Positions 1-8,248 are shown, counted from the first letter of the stretch. The stretch is 22,204 bases of DNA from Candidatus Dojkabacteria bacterium (GCA_020429465.1 JAGQLH010000010.1:1-22204), one strand, 5' to 3'. Numbers and translations: made by a program. Notes: generated by a model from the sequence alone, not told the origin.

Positions 1-18
1 ATGAATGTAAAGTATATT

Positions 19-444
19 TTATATAAAATTGTTTATATCGTAGTACTTGAAAAAATTTGTGTCAGATAGGAATAGATTATCTGGCATTGTTTCAGTGGAA
101 AACCATTCCCATTTCTCGCATTTCTCAGGTTCACACAATGTAGGCTCACCTTTGTCAATGGTACAAATCAAATGAATAGTAATATAATGTTTATCTTCCT
201 TTTCAAATATATCATTCGTTACACCCATGATGTTAAGATTTGATACGATAAGTCCGGTTTCTTCTTCAACCTCACGGATACCAGCAGCTTGAAATGACTC
301 TCCTTTTTCCATGTGTCCACCTGGTGTACACCAACTTCCTTCTCCGTGTGCATTTTTTCGTTTACCCAGTAGGAATTTTTTGTTCTTCACAATAAAAACA
401 CCAACACCAACTCCAATTTCTCTCATAATTTTCTGACTATTCAA
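19..444 (-). CDS. NUDT15-like Nudix hydrolase
   Basis: A 141-residue Nudix pyrophosphohydrolase, expected to hydrolyse a nucleoside di- or triphosphate or related compound in the cytoplasm. The Nudix box is complete: G43, five residues, E49, seven residues, then R57-E58-V59, E61-E62 and G64-L65. The opening GVGVGV strand, the LLGKRK and PGGHMEKGE segments and the later EPEKCEKWEW segment closely resemble the NUDT15/MTH2 branch, so a role in cleaning modified or excess dNTPs is plausible; the substrate is inference. The longest reading starts at TTG (442-444); an ATG at 424-426 would remove six residues. The gene diverges from the glucan phosphorylase across 64 bases and ends in TAA close to the window edge. 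Confident on family, moderate on start and subfamily. Confidence 0.9.
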   Translation of the reverse strand: MNSQKIMREIGVGVGVFIVKNKKFLLGKRKNAHGEGSWCTPGGHMEKGESFQAAGIREVEEETGLIVSNLNIMGVTNDIFEKEDKHYITIHLICTIDKGEPTLCEPEKCEKWEWFSTETMPDNLFLSDTNFFKYYDINNFI

Positions 445-454
445 TAAATAATTT

Positions 455-488
455 GTTAGAATGAATAAGTATAATACTAAATTCTAAC
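455..488. promoter_or_regulatory. Inverted repeat with facing -10 boxes between nudix and glgP
   Basis: The divergent intergenic region carries a perfect 8-base inverted repeat, GTTAGAAT (455-462) and ATTCTAAC (481-488), with an 18-base spacer. Inside the spacer is a second small palindrome, AGTAT-A-ATACT (468-478). A consensus TATAAT lies on the plus strand at 470-475, and another on the minus strand at 490-495, so the two promoters would face each other and overlap. Neither has a recognisable -35 box. A TATAGC at 492-497 is an alternative -10 for a nearly leaderless glgP mRNA. This may be a shared operator; no regulator is identified. Confidence 0.4.
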
Positions 489-508
489 CATTATAGCCTA
501 AACTGCCC

Positions 509-2551
509 ATGACTGCGCTCCCAACAGATCGTTCTGACCTTAAAGGGTTTTTTGCTTCACGTGACCAGCAATCAGATCTCGAAGAAAAGTTAGAAGATAT
601 TTTTTCCAACCTCTATTACACCTGGGATAAAGACTTGTATGCATTTATTGACAAGTTGGATAGTTACAATTGGAGAAAAACAAAATCACCTTCGGTTATC
701 ATTCACAGATATCTAGAAGAACATAAAATTCCAAAAGAAGAAGATCTTACTCTCATAGAGAATGGTATTTCTGCTATTCGAAAGTACCTAAATGATGTCA
801 CTTGGTGTGAGGAACACTGTCATGAGAATAAGGATCTATTAGCATTTTCTCAGCATCCTATCGCTTATTTTTGTGCAGAGTATGGATTGGTTGACTGGCT
901 ACAAATTTATTCCGGTGGATTAGGTGTATTAGCAGGGGATTTTATAAAAGAAGCTAGTGACTACGGATTACCAATACTTGCTATTGGCTTGTTTTATCAC
1001 GAAGGATATTTTCATCAGAATTTTGATTCAGAAGGTATACAGAACGAGCATTACATACCGCAGGATCCAGCAGCATCAATGCTTACTCTGGTAAGGGATA
1101 AAGAAGAAAATCCTGTTGAAGTTTCAGTGACTATTGAAGATCATGAGGTGTACGTTCGGGGATGGGAACTAAAGGTAGGCCATCGATCGATTTACTTATT
1201 GGATACTAATTTTGAGAAGAATGAGAAATGGGAAGACAGAATGATAACAGCACATCTTTATGGGGGAGATGAAGATACTCGAATTCGTCAGGAAATAGTG
1301 TTGGGAATTGGTGGTTATCGGTTCATACAAAATATTGGTATCCATCCTTCAGTGATTCATCTTAATGAAGGACATGCTAGTTTTGTTGTGCTCGAAAAAA
1401 TGAACGAAACAGATACGACACTTCCGATAGAGGATCGTTTTGATAAAGCAAAATCAAACATACTATTTACCAATCATACGCTCAATGCTGCAGGTAACGA
1501 TAAATTCGAATTTTCGCTTATAGAAAAGTATATGAAACCATATGCAGATGCATTGGGAATTGATATCGAAGCATTATTTGGTTTTGGAAATGACCAACTT
1601 TACTCCAAAAGTGCATTTTCAATGACTATTCTTGGATTAAAGGGATCTAGAATTGCTAATGCTGTCAGTCTGCTTCATGGAGAGGCAACAAAACGTTTAT
1701 GGCCAGATTATCCTATGGAAGCAATTACCAATGGTGTACATATGCCTACATGGGTAGCAGGACCATATCAGCAAGAATTTGAAAAATATGTCGATATGGA
1801 GTGGAAAAATCCAACAGCATCAGTAGACTGGGAAAAAATTAATGATATTCCGGATGAAACAATATGGCAGATTCATAATGATATGAAAAAGCTTATGATA
1901 GAACGAATTAATAGTACGCTTGGTAGTTCACTCGATCAGCATGCACTTACTATTATTTGGACTCGAAGATTTGCAGCCTATAAAAGACCTGATATGTTCT
2001 TACAAGATATTGAGCGATTAAGTGAAATTGTTAATCATGCAGAACGGCCGGTACAATTTTTAATTGGAGGGAAAGCACATCCACGAGATACACTTGGAAA
2101 ACAATTATTGCAAAAGGTGATTTCCATAACGCAAGATAGTCGTTTTAAAAATAAAATTGTTTTTCTAAAAGGGTATAACTGGAATTTGGCACGATATGTT
2201 ATGCCAGGTGCAGATGTTTGGTTAAATAATCCGATACGATTTGAGGAGGCAAGTGGAACAAGTGGGATGAAAGCGGGTGCAAATGGTGTCTTACAGTTTA
2301 CTACGCTCGATGGGTGGACAGATGAAGTTAATTGGGAAGGAAAGGGATGGGTTCTTCCTCAGGAACATATTTCTTCCCAGATTTATGAGATTCTCTCAAA
2401 TCAGATAGCACCCTTGTATTATGCTAACGAAGCATATCCAAGAGAATGGGTTTCAATGATGAAAGAGACTATGAAAGCATGTCTGTCACATTACAATATG
2501 GGAAGGATGTTGGAAGAATATATTCAACTCTATTCTAAATTGGCACACTGA
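509..2551 (+). CDS. glgP: Alpha-glucan (glycogen/maltodextrin) phosphorylase, GT35
   Basis: Cytoplasmic PLP enzyme of 680 residues that phosphorolyses alpha-1,4-glucans to glucose-1-phosphate. It belongs to the shorter alpha-glucan phosphorylase branch rather than the ~800-residue muscle/E. coli MalP type. Visible landmarks are the FCAEYGL and YSGGLGVLAGD segments (around 150-175), LNEGHA before residue 300, and EEASGTSGMKAGANG, whose lysine (residue 588) is the expected PLP-binding lysine. The start ATG at 509 has no Shine-Dalgarno; a TATAGC 11 bases upstream hints at a very short leader. It stops with TGA, which argues against recoded TGA. No other glycogen genes are in the window, so whether it degrades stored glycogen or imported dextrins cannot be told. 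Confidence 0.93.
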   Translation: MTALPTDRSDLKGFFASRDQQSDLEEKLEDIFSNLYYTWDKDLYAFIDKLDSYNWRKTKSPSVIIHRYLEEHKIPKEEDLTLIENGISAIRKYLNDVTWCEEHCHENKDLLAFSQHPIAYFCAEYGLVDWLQIYSGGLGVLAGDFIKEASDYGLPILAIGLFYHEGYFHQNFDSEGIQNEHYIPQDPAASMLTLVRDKEENPVEVSVTIEDHEVYVRGWELKVGHRSIYLLDTNFEKNEKWEDRMITAHLYGGDEDTRIRQEIVLGIGGYRFIQNIGIHPSVIHLNEGHASFVVLEKMNETDTTLPIEDRFDKAKSNILFTNHTLNAAGNDKFEFSLIEKYMKPYADALGIDIEALFGFGNDQLYSKSAFSMTILGLKGSRIANAVSLLHGEATKRLWPDYPMEAITNGVHMPTWVAGPYQQEFEKYVDMEWKNPTASVDWEKINDIPDETIWQIHNDMKKLMIERINSTLGSSLDQHALTIIWTRRFAAYKRPDMFLQDIERLSEIVNHAERPVQFLIGGKAHPRDTLGKQLLQKVISITQDSRFKNKIVFLKGYNWNLARYVMPGADVWLNNPIRFEEASGTSGMKAGANGVLQFTTLDGWTDEVNWEGKGWVLPQEHISSQIYEILSNQIAPLYYANEAYPREWVSMMKETMKACLSHYNMGRMLEEYIQLYSKLAH

Positions 2552-2628
2552 TTTGATTGTAACTTTTAAAAAATTAGTGTAAATTATGATACGCACTGCC
2601 CAAAGATTTATTTTTTATGTAGTTTAAC

Positions 2629-3078
2629 GTGGGAGTATTTGGAGATTTAAATGAGGTACGGCTAATTGGTAATATTACTCAAGACCTTGAAATAAGAAGG
2701 ACATCGAGTGGTACTGCAGTTATGAATTTTAGTATTGCAACCAATAGAAATTACAAAGCAGGCGATGATTGGAAAGAAGAAACGACATTTCACAATATCG
2801 TAGTATGGGGAAATGATGCAGAACAACTTGAACAACGTGCTAGGAAAGGTACGAAAGTTTTCGTGGCAGGAAGAATTCAAACACGAAAATGGGAGGGCAA
2901 TGATGGTAAAACTAACTATAGAACTGAAGTAGTTGCATATACAGTGACTCTTCTCGATAGATATGAAAAAACAAATAGTGAAGGGGGGAGTAGTAATACT
3001 AAAGACACTAATTATTCATCTGCATCCGAGGAGCCATCAGCTGATTCTTCGATTGATCCAGATGATTTACCATTCTAA
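2629..3078 (+). CDS. ssb: Single-stranded DNA-binding protein
   Basis: A 149-residue SSB. Residues 6-112 form the OB fold (EVRLIGNITQDLEIRRT, then FSIATNR, TTFHNIVVWG and KVFVAGRIQTRKWE). A low-complexity Ser/Asn/acidic linker follows, and the protein ends in the acidic tip DPDDLPF that docks repair and replication partners. It is expected to bind ssDNA as a tetramer. The start is GTG at 2629; the only nearby ATG (2617-2619) is followed at once by TAG. A TATGTA hexamer (2616-2621) ends seven bases before the GTG, fitting a leaderless mRNA. An alternative promoter, TTGTAA-N17-TAAATT (2557-2585), would give a leader of about 37 bases. Confidence 0.96.
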   Translation: MGVFGDLNEVRLIGNITQDLEIRRTSSGTAVMNFSIATNRNYKAGDDWKEETTFHNIVVWGNDAEQLEQRARKGTKVFVAGRIQTRKWEGNDGKTNYRTEVVAYTVTLLDRYEKTNSEGGSSNTKDTNYSSASEEPSADSSIDPDDLPF

Positions 3079-3105
3079 ATTACTAAATTGTTATTACATC
3101 ATTAG

Positions 3106-3813
3106 ATGAAGGTTCTCGATGTACTTATAGTTATATTAATTGTTCTGGTAGTTGGTTCTGGTGGATTTTTAGGATATTCCATTTACCAGACGGCATCTGG
3201 AAATAACGAAAGTGATTCATCACAAGACGATCAAGCTATTACCCCAGTTCCTACTGTACAATGTGAAGATGCAGATAGAGATCAATATGGTGTCGGATGT
3301 GAGCTAGGAGCAGATTGTGATGATAATGATAGAAATAGAAATATTGAATGTAAAGAGATTGCAGATGCATTGGACCTTACAGTATCAGGGCAGGAATATG
3401 AAGTTGGAGATGAGATATTAGTAGATGTGGTTGTAACTGCAGTTCCAGAAGATATTAAAACTGAAGCACTGGAACTACGTGTAAATTATGATACTACAGC
3501 ACTTACCTTTAATAGATTTGAGGAAGTAAGTGAAAGCTATAGCCCCTATATTGATTTAGAGGCAGAAGATCGAATAGAAGTTGATATGGTAAATATAGAT
3601 GGGGTTACAGTTGGAGATAAAGTGATGACCATTGTATTTGATGCAGTTGCTCCAGGAGCACCAATTGTTGAAATTTCGTCAGATACAAGAATGGAACTTG
3701 TCTATGAAGTTCAAGGTGGTATGGTTACCCTGAATATTGGTGGAGATGCTGTACTAGATACAGTAATAGAAACTGAAGTAACATTGGAACCATCGCAAGA
3801 GTCGCCATTATAG
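3106..3813 (+). CDS. Membrane-anchored protein with MopE-like Ca motif and cohesin-like domain
   Basis: A 235-residue exported protein. Residues 5-27 are a hydrophobic signal anchor. After a Ser/Asp/Gln linker, residues 53-82 contain an Asp-rich, Cys-bounded motif (DADRDQYGVG, then DCDDNDRNRN) like the calcium/metal-binding repeats of MopE-type and thrombospondin type-3 proteins. Residues 88-211 have the strand pattern of a cohesin-like/carbohydrate-binding beta-sandwich: VGDEILVDVVVTAV, LELRVNYDTTALTF, then VTVGDKVMTIVFDAV and VTLNIGG. It probably sits outside the membrane as an adhesion or scaffold module; no dockerin was seen here. A TATTAC eight bases before the ATG suggests a leaderless start. 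It lies 27 bases after ssb but is functionally unrelated. Domain calls come from pattern, not a profile search. Confidence 0.72.
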   Translation: MKVLDVLIVILIVLVVGSGGFLGYSIYQTASGNNESDSSQDDQAITPVPTVQCEDADRDQYGVGCELGADCDDNDRNRNIECKEIADALDLTVSGQEYEVGDEILVDVVVTAVPEDIKTEALELRVNYDTTALTFNRFEEVSESYSPYIDLEAEDRIEVDMVNIDGVTVGDKVMTIVFDAVAPGAPIVEISSDTRMELVYEVQGGMVTLNIGGDAVLDTVIETEVTLEPSQESPL

Positions 3814-3823
3814 GGACGGCTCT
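3798..3823 (+). terminator. Possible weak hairpin terminator
   Basis: AGAGTCG (3798-3804) can pair with CGGCTCT (3817-3823) through seven pairs, one of them G-U, around a 12-base loop that contains the stop codon of the upstream gene. A short T-containing tract (ggttctt) follows. The T run is poor, so termination is uncertain. Confidence 0.28.
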
Positions 3824-3840
3824 GGTTCTTAATTTTGAAT

Positions 3841-3886
3841 TTGGTTTAAACTACGCTATCCTGCTAGAATGAACTACTAGTTCATT
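3841..3886 (+). promoter_or_regulatory. Extended -10 promoter with 19-bp palindrome at the transcription start
   Basis: TTGGTT (3841-3846), an 18-base spacer and TAGAAT (3865-3870) preceded by TGC form an extended -10 promoter. The predicted start is near 3877, about 24 bases before the ATG at 3901. A perfect palindrome, AATGAACTA-C-TAGTTCATT (3868-3886), overlaps the -10 and is centred on the predicted start, where a dimeric repressor would block initiation. The regulator is unknown. Confidence 0.55.
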
Positions 3887-3900
3887 AATCTTTATTCACC

Positions 3901-4977
3901 ATGACTGTTCAAGGAATTCAATTACATCGAGTGTTTTTTTACCTGCTTCTCGCTGGGGTTCTCTATTTGAATTATCAATTAATTTCCCCATTCTTATCGA
4001 TTGCATTACTTTCCTTTTTTGTAGCAATACTAGTATCACCCGTTTACAATTTCTTCTTTAGAAAGACTGGAAAACGAAGTAAGCTTTCCGCTACGTTTAG
4101 TATGATTGTAGTATTGGTGGGGGTCCTTGTACCCTTTGCTCTTATTGTGAATATGATTGTCAGTCAGTCAATTGAATTTAGTAAAGATATACGAGATGCC
4201 ATTGAACAAGAAAATATAACATTTGATGGAGCGATAGATAGGGTTAATATGTCTATTGCGAAAGTGCCATTCACAGATTTTCAAGTTACGGAGGATGAAG
4301 TAACCTCGCTTGTGCTGGATTCTGTTAATGCTATTCCAAACTTCCTTGTTGAGAATATTGATAATATCAGCTCTGGATCTGTAACAGTTGTACTTAATTT
4401 AGTCTTATTTTTTCTTTTCCTTGCAACATTTATACCCAATCAGCAGCACATAATAGATTTCTTAAAACGAATTAGTCCACTTGATGATGAAATCGATGAT
4501 TTATATATCCAACGGGTGCTTGCAATGTCCAAGTCTATGCTTGAGGGCACATTCTTAATTGCTTTTGTTCAGGCTACGGTAACTGGTGTAGTTATGTGGA
4601 TAGTGGGAGTAGATTATGTGATTTTTTGGACTATTCTTATGATGTTCTTTGGGATTATTCCCATGTTTGGAACAGGATTTATTGCCGTTCCAATTGGGTT
4701 ATTTCTTGTATTAACAGGTTCTGTCTGGCAGGGGGTTACTGTTATTCTATTTTCTATGATCATTGTGAGTCAGATAGATAATGTACTACGAGTGACACTC
4801 GTACCGAAGAATGCCAAGATGCACCCAGTACTTACTTTAATAGCTCTAATAGGAGGTATTAGGTACTTTGGTATGCTTGGATTCCTTTATGGACCAATTC
4901 TAATGATACTACTTGTGACTACAATAGAAATATATATTAAGTACTACCATACTTCTGATGACTCAGGGAAACTATAA
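3901..4977 (+). CDS. AI-2E family (PF01594) membrane transporter/permease
   Basis: A 358-residue polytopic inner-membrane protein with the hallmarks of the AI-2E/YdiK/PerM family. Two hydrophobic helices lie near the N terminus (about 11-30 and 32-50) and a third at about 65-87. A soluble, acidic segment follows (about 90-150), then a C-terminal cluster of helices containing the GIIPMFGTGF and SQIDNVLR segments typical of the family. Members are proposed exporters or sodium/proton antiporters; the name does not establish AI-2 transport, and the substrate is unknown. Its end overlaps the start of the alkyltransferase gene by 20 bases. It is probably controlled by the palindrome at its promoter. 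Confidence 0.85.
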   Translation: MTVQGIQLHRVFFYLLLAGVLYLNYQLISPFLSIALLSFFVAILVSPVYNFFFRKTGKRSKLSATFSMIVVLVGVLVPFALIVNMIVSQSIEFSKDIRDAIEQENITFDGAIDRVNMSIAKVPFTDFQVTEDEVTSLVLDSVNAIPNFLVENIDNISSGSVTVVLNLVLFFLFLATFIPNQQHIIDFLKRISPLDDEIDDLYIQRVLAMSKSMLEGTFLIAFVQATVTGVVMWIVGVDYVIFWTILMMFFGIIPMFGTGFIAVPIGLFLVLTGSVWQGVTVILFSMIIVSQIDNVLRVTLVPKNAKMHPVLTLIALIGGIRYFGMLGFLYGPILMILLVTTIEIYIKYYHTSDDSGKL

Positions 4978-5308
4978 GGATAAAAAAGCTGCAGTATATT
5001 CACTACTTACAAGGATTCCAAAGGGAAAAGTAGTAACGTATGGACAAATAGCAGAAGCTTTGGAATTACCTACACCTCGATTAGTTGGAAGAATTCTTCA
5101 TCAAAATAATGAACCCGAAAAATATCCTTGCCATAGAGTTGTTTTCGCTGATGGAAAACTTTCACCTGCCTATGCATTTGGTGGCGACGGTGTACAACGG
5201 AGGAAATTAGAATATGAAGGAGTGATATTTAAAAAGTTGAAAGTGAATTTGGAGGAATCACGACATACATTTTCGTTGGGGGAAATAGAAAGAAATCCGC
5301 TTTTCTAA
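4958..5308 (+). CDS. O6-alkylguanine-DNA alkyltransferase, minimal C-terminal domain (MGMT family)
   Basis: A 116-residue protein with only the DNA-binding/active-site domain of the Ada/Ogt/MGMT family. It has a winged-helix region (GKVVTYGQIAEAL, then TPRLVGRILHQN), the active-site PCHRV with Cys58 retained, and the following YAFGG and LEYEGV segments. Because the cysteine is present rather than the tryptophan of alkyltransferase-like proteins, suicide transfer of alkyl groups from guanine O6 is expected. The usual N-terminal domain is absent. The ATG at 4958 lies inside the end of the AI-2E gene, so the two are probably co-transcribed. Its TAA overlaps the stop of the gene on the other strand within a four-base CTAA. 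Confidence 0.88.
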   Translation: MTQGNYKDKKAAVYSLLTRIPKGKVVTYGQIAEALELPTPRLVGRILHQNNEPEKYPCHRVVFADGKLSPAYAFGGDGVQRRKLEYEGVIFKKLKVNLEESRHTFSLGEIERNPLF

Positions 5309-5532
5309 TCTGATAGATCTAAGAGGGTGTATGCTGGGTATAGAATACTTGCTCCAAGTGTTACTATAGGAAGTATAAGTTCCGAAGGACTATGTGAGAT
5401 TCCAGAATTATACGAAAATGCTAAGGCTGCTCCAATTCCGCTACCGACGATTATCCCAACTAGGGACGTAAAATATCCAATCTTCCTGACTCTTTGTATT
5501 GGGGGGTAATTATCAGTATCTGGTGTTGTCAT
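5305..5532 (-). CDS. Small two-helix membrane protein, unknown function
   Basis: A 75-residue protein that I do not recognise. A polar N terminus of about 17 residues is followed by two hydrophobic helices (about 18-42 and 51-70) and a short acidic end. The opposite strand here also has an open frame of 60 codons, but it lacks any signal of coding. The hydrophobic pattern and its spacing from the next minus gene (38 bases) favour the minus frame. Its stop shares CTAA with the convergent alkyltransferase gene. It resembles the upstream 5571-5810 gene in architecture, not clearly in sequence. Confidence 0.55.
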   Translation of the reverse strand: MTTPDTDNYPPIQRVRKIGYFTSLVGIIVGSGIGAALAFSYNSGISHSPSELILPIVTLGASILYPAYTLLDLSD

Positions 5533-5570
5533 TGTTTCTAGTTGAAATCACAATCAAGAGTATTGGTACC

Positions 5571-5810
5571 TTAGTTTGGTTTTCCTTTGGTCTCATCATT
5601 ATTACTAATTGCTGCCCATACGGCAGGAAGGGCAATTAGGGTTGTACCAATTGTGTATGCCCATGAAGGTTCAATTATCTTTGGTCCTAAGAAAACGAAT
5701 CCAAGGCCAATGGAAACACCCGCAATTGCGATAAGGCCCCGAACTAATCTTTTTTTTTGTCCAGGATCTAATTCTGTACCATTATTATCACATTCCCCGT
5801 CTGAGCTCAT
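5571..5810 (-). CDS. Small two-helix membrane protein, unknown function
   Basis: A 79-residue protein from the ATG at 5808-5810, with a polar acidic N terminus, a basic QKKRLVR segment, and two hydrophobic helices at about 25-42 and 49-68. No family is recognised. A TATTTA sits nine bases upstream of this ATG. An in-frame ATG at 5871-5873 would add 21 residues, and a TAATAT seven bases before it also fits a leaderless start, so the start is undecided. The gene precedes the other small membrane gene at 5305-5532 in the same direction. Confidence 0.55.
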   Translation of the reverse strand: MSSDGECDNNGTELDPGQKKRLVRGLIAIAGVSIGLGFVFLGPKIIEPSWAYTIGTTLIALPAVWAAISNNDETKGKPN

Positions 5811-5912
5811 AATTTCTTTTAAATAGCTATAATGAATAGTAATTATTGATGGATTATACCAACTATGAGACATTTTGGGTATATTATGTTTCTATATAAG
5901 AAAAGTTGTTCG

Positions 5913-6770
5913 CTATTTATGGAATTTTATATTCGGTAGTGCCATTGCGAGTAGAATCAATACCGCACCAGCAATGAACTGAGGAGTTGGTTGTTCTTGA
6001 AAAAGCAATAATCCCCATATAGTTCCTAGTACTGGATCAAGAAGGAGTAGTAGGCTTCCTTTTTGTGCTTCAATTCGTTTAAATCCTTCTATTACTAAGA
6101 ATCCAACAACTACAAAAAGCACCCCATTTGCAAAGGTAAGTAAAGTTGAAATGATTGTTATTGAAAAGTCCAAATTCACAAATGGCACTGAGAGTAATAG
6201 AAGTAGTAAAGCAATACTATAGTGAGAAAAATTGATTTGATTTTGAGAGTAACGATTCCCGAGTAATTTTATGGTAATTGAGTAAATACCAAAGCCAGCT
6301 CCAGCACCAATACCTGCAAGTATGTGTATAAATTGTCTTGATTCCAGTGAAATATCAAAAATCAAAACCACTCCTAACAAGCCAATGCATAAGGCAGCAA
6401 ATTTAATACTCGAAAGCTGTTCTTTGAATAAAATTGGAGCAAGTATATACGAAATAATGGTAGAGGTAGCATAGAACAGGAAGAATGTAGTTCCAATTGT
6501 AAGTTCATTTGCAGCGATAAATACAAGTACTCCTGCTACCGCTCCAGTGAGTCCATTAAGTAGGAAAATCCATGCGTCTCTAATAGGGGGTTTTTTTATA
6601 TCAATCCACTTTCTGTATGCTAGTATTGCAAATAGGATTAGGACAACCCATCCAAATCTAAAAATTAGTGCAGAAAAAGGGTCAAAGTAGACACTCAGAT
6701 ATCGAGCAAATATTCCAAAAGTTGAAAAGATAGCGGCCGCCAGAGTTAAAGGAAGTATCTTCTTTAACAT
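5913..6770 (-). CDS. EamA/DMT-superfamily transporter
   Basis: A 285-residue integral membrane protein with about ten hydrophobic helices arranged as two EamA repeats, the fold of drug/metabolite (DMT) transporters. The first repeat begins with PLTLAAAIFSTFGIFARYL; the second includes GAGAGFGIYSITIKLLG and ends with LLFQEQPTPQFIAGAVLILLAM, a conserved EamA ending. The substrate (amino acid, nucleotide sugar or drug efflux) cannot be told. Its ATG overlaps the metG stop in a TAATG arrangement, so it is the second gene of a metG operon and translationally coupled. Confidence 0.88.
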   Translation of the reverse strand: MLKKILPLTLAAAIFSTFGIFARYLSVYFDPFSALIFRFGWVVLILFAILAYRKWIDIKKPPIRDAWIFLLNGLTGAVAGVLVFIAANELTIGTTFFLFYATSTIISYILAPILFKEQLSSIKFAALCIGLLGVVLIFDISLESRQFIHILAGIGAGAGFGIYSITIKLLGNRYSQNQINFSHYSIALLLLLLSVPFVNLDFSITIISTLLTFANGVLFVVVGFLVIEGFKRIEAQKGSLLLLLDPVLGTIWGLLLFQEQPTPQFIAGAVLILLAMALPNIKFHK

Positions 6771-8215
6771 TATGCTATTTCAAGTTCTGGAAATAAAATG
6801 ATATTTTCCCGTTTGAGAAGCGCGCTTTTTGCTTTTTCGCATGCATCTGGAAGCACCGGGGAATATAATTCTATAAGTTCGTTTAAGAGATATTCTAAGC
6901 CACTTAATGTTTCGGTTATTTCTTCTTCTGTTTTATCTTTAGCCCATGGCTCTTGTTCTGTAATGTATACATTTCCATAAGAACCAAGTTTTTGAGCATT
7001 TTTCATCGCTTCGAAGAGATCGAATGAATCCATATGTTCTGTGTACCGAGCTTTTAGGTTGAGAACCTCTGATTTAAAGGACTCAGAGATCAATGATTCA
7101 CTCGTGTCCACCTCTTTCTTATTAATCATGGTTATTACCCTATTAAGAAGGTTTCCAAAATTATTTTGTAGGTCAGCTTTATATTTCATTTCGAGTTGAT
7201 CATGGCTAAACGATGAGTCGCCGAATGTTGGTATTCCTGAGATTAGGTAATATCGGGTTGCTTCTGCACCATATGTCTCTAATAGTTCAAATGGGGAAAC
7301 TACATTCCCGATGGTCTTACTCATTTTTGTTCCATCTTCAGCGAGTATCATTCCATGGATAAGGATATGTTTTGAAGGTTTAATTCCCGCAGACATAAGC
7401 ATTGCTTGCCACATAGCTGATTGAAAGCGGTTGTTATCTGGTCCACATAACTGAACAACCGGCCACCATTTTTCGAATTCTTTTTCATTCGTACCGTACC
7501 CAATAGTCGTTACATAATTAACTAAAGCATCAAACCATACATACATTACTTGATCGGGGTCATTTGGAACACTGATTCCCCATGGTAAGTTCTCTCTTCT
7601 TCGAGAAATACTAAAGTCTTGTAATCCGCCTCCTACAAAGCTAATCATCTCTTGTAGTTTTGATGCTGGTTTTACAAAATCTGATTGTTTTTTGTAAAGA
7701 TCGAGTAGGGGTTCTTGGTAGCGAGAAAATTTAAAAAAGTAATTCTCTTCTGAATGTTCCTCTGGTTCTTTATTGTGATCTGGACACTTTCCATCTACTA
7801 AGTCCTTTTCTGTCTTGAATTCTTCGCATCCTACGCAATAGAGGCCAGTATAGGCTTTTTTGTAAATATCTCCGTTTTCCAAGCTTTTGTTCCAAAACGT
7901 CTGTGCAGCTTTTATATGATCTTCATCGGTAGTTCGGATAAATCTATCGTAGGAAATCGAAAAACTTTTGCAGAAGTCTTTAAATCGTTGTGAGTATTTA
8001 TCAACATACTCTTGAGGGGATAAATTTTCTTCACCTGCTTTTTGGTACATCTTTAAACCATGTTCATCAGTTCCAGTATTGAAGTAGGTGGTAAATCCTT
8101 TATTTCTCTTGTATCGTGCTATAACATCTGCTTGGATAAACTCGAGTGCATGACCTATGTGGGGTTCGCCATTTACGTAGGGAAGAGTAGTTGTAAGGTA
8201 AAAGGAATCATTCAT
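6770..8215 (-). CDS. metG: Methionyl-tRNA synthetase
   Basis: A 481-residue class I aminoacyl-tRNA synthetase that charges tRNA-Met. It has the HIGH signature as PHIGHA (residues 19-22) in the Rossmann fold, NTGTDEHG and a zinc-knuckle segment with CVGC and a later CPDH. The catalytic loop reads KMSKT (297-301), a normal variant of KMSKS, and an alpha-helical anticodon-binding domain ends near residue 470. The C-terminal tRNA-binding (EMAP-like) domain of longer MetRS is absent, as in several compact bacterial enzymes. It is the first gene of an operon with the EamA transporter. A good promoter lies 34-63 bases upstream. Confidence 0.96.
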   Translation of the reverse strand: MNDSFYLTTTLPYVNGEPHIGHALEFIQADVIARYKRNKGFTTYFNTGTDEHGLKMYQKAGEENLSPQEYVDKYSQRFKDFCKSFSISYDRFIRTTDEDHIKAAQTFWNKSLENGDIYKKAYTGLYCVGCEEFKTEKDLVDGKCPDHNKEPEEHSEENYFFKFSRYQEPLLDLYKKQSDFVKPASKLQEMISFVGGGLQDFSISRRRENLPWGISVPNDPDQVMYVWFDALVNYVTTIGYGTNEKEFEKWWPVVQLCGPDNNRFQSAMWQAMLMSAGIKPSKHILIHGMILAEDGTKMSKTIGNVVSPFELLETYGAEATRYYLISGIPTFGDSSFSHDQLEMKYKADLQNNFGNLLNRVITMINKKEVDTSESLISESFKSEVLNLKARYTEHMDSFDLFEAMKNAQKLGSYGNVYITEQEPWAKDKTEEEITETLSGLEYLLNELIELYSPVLPDACEKAKSALLKRENIILFPELEIA

Positions 8216-8248
8216 AACAAAGAAAATTTATTCAAAATATACGGATGA

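Noticed and set aside
2549..2551. Recoded TGA (as in Gracilibacteria/Absconditabacteria)
   Set aside because: TGA ends the glucan phosphorylase and other genes at expected lengths, and no conserved protein here needs in-frame TGA.
5327..5826. Plus-strand open frames opposite the two small membrane proteins
   Set aside because: Their translations are proline-rich without membrane or domain pattern, while the minus frames have clean hydrophobic helices. The choice of strand is moderate, not certain.
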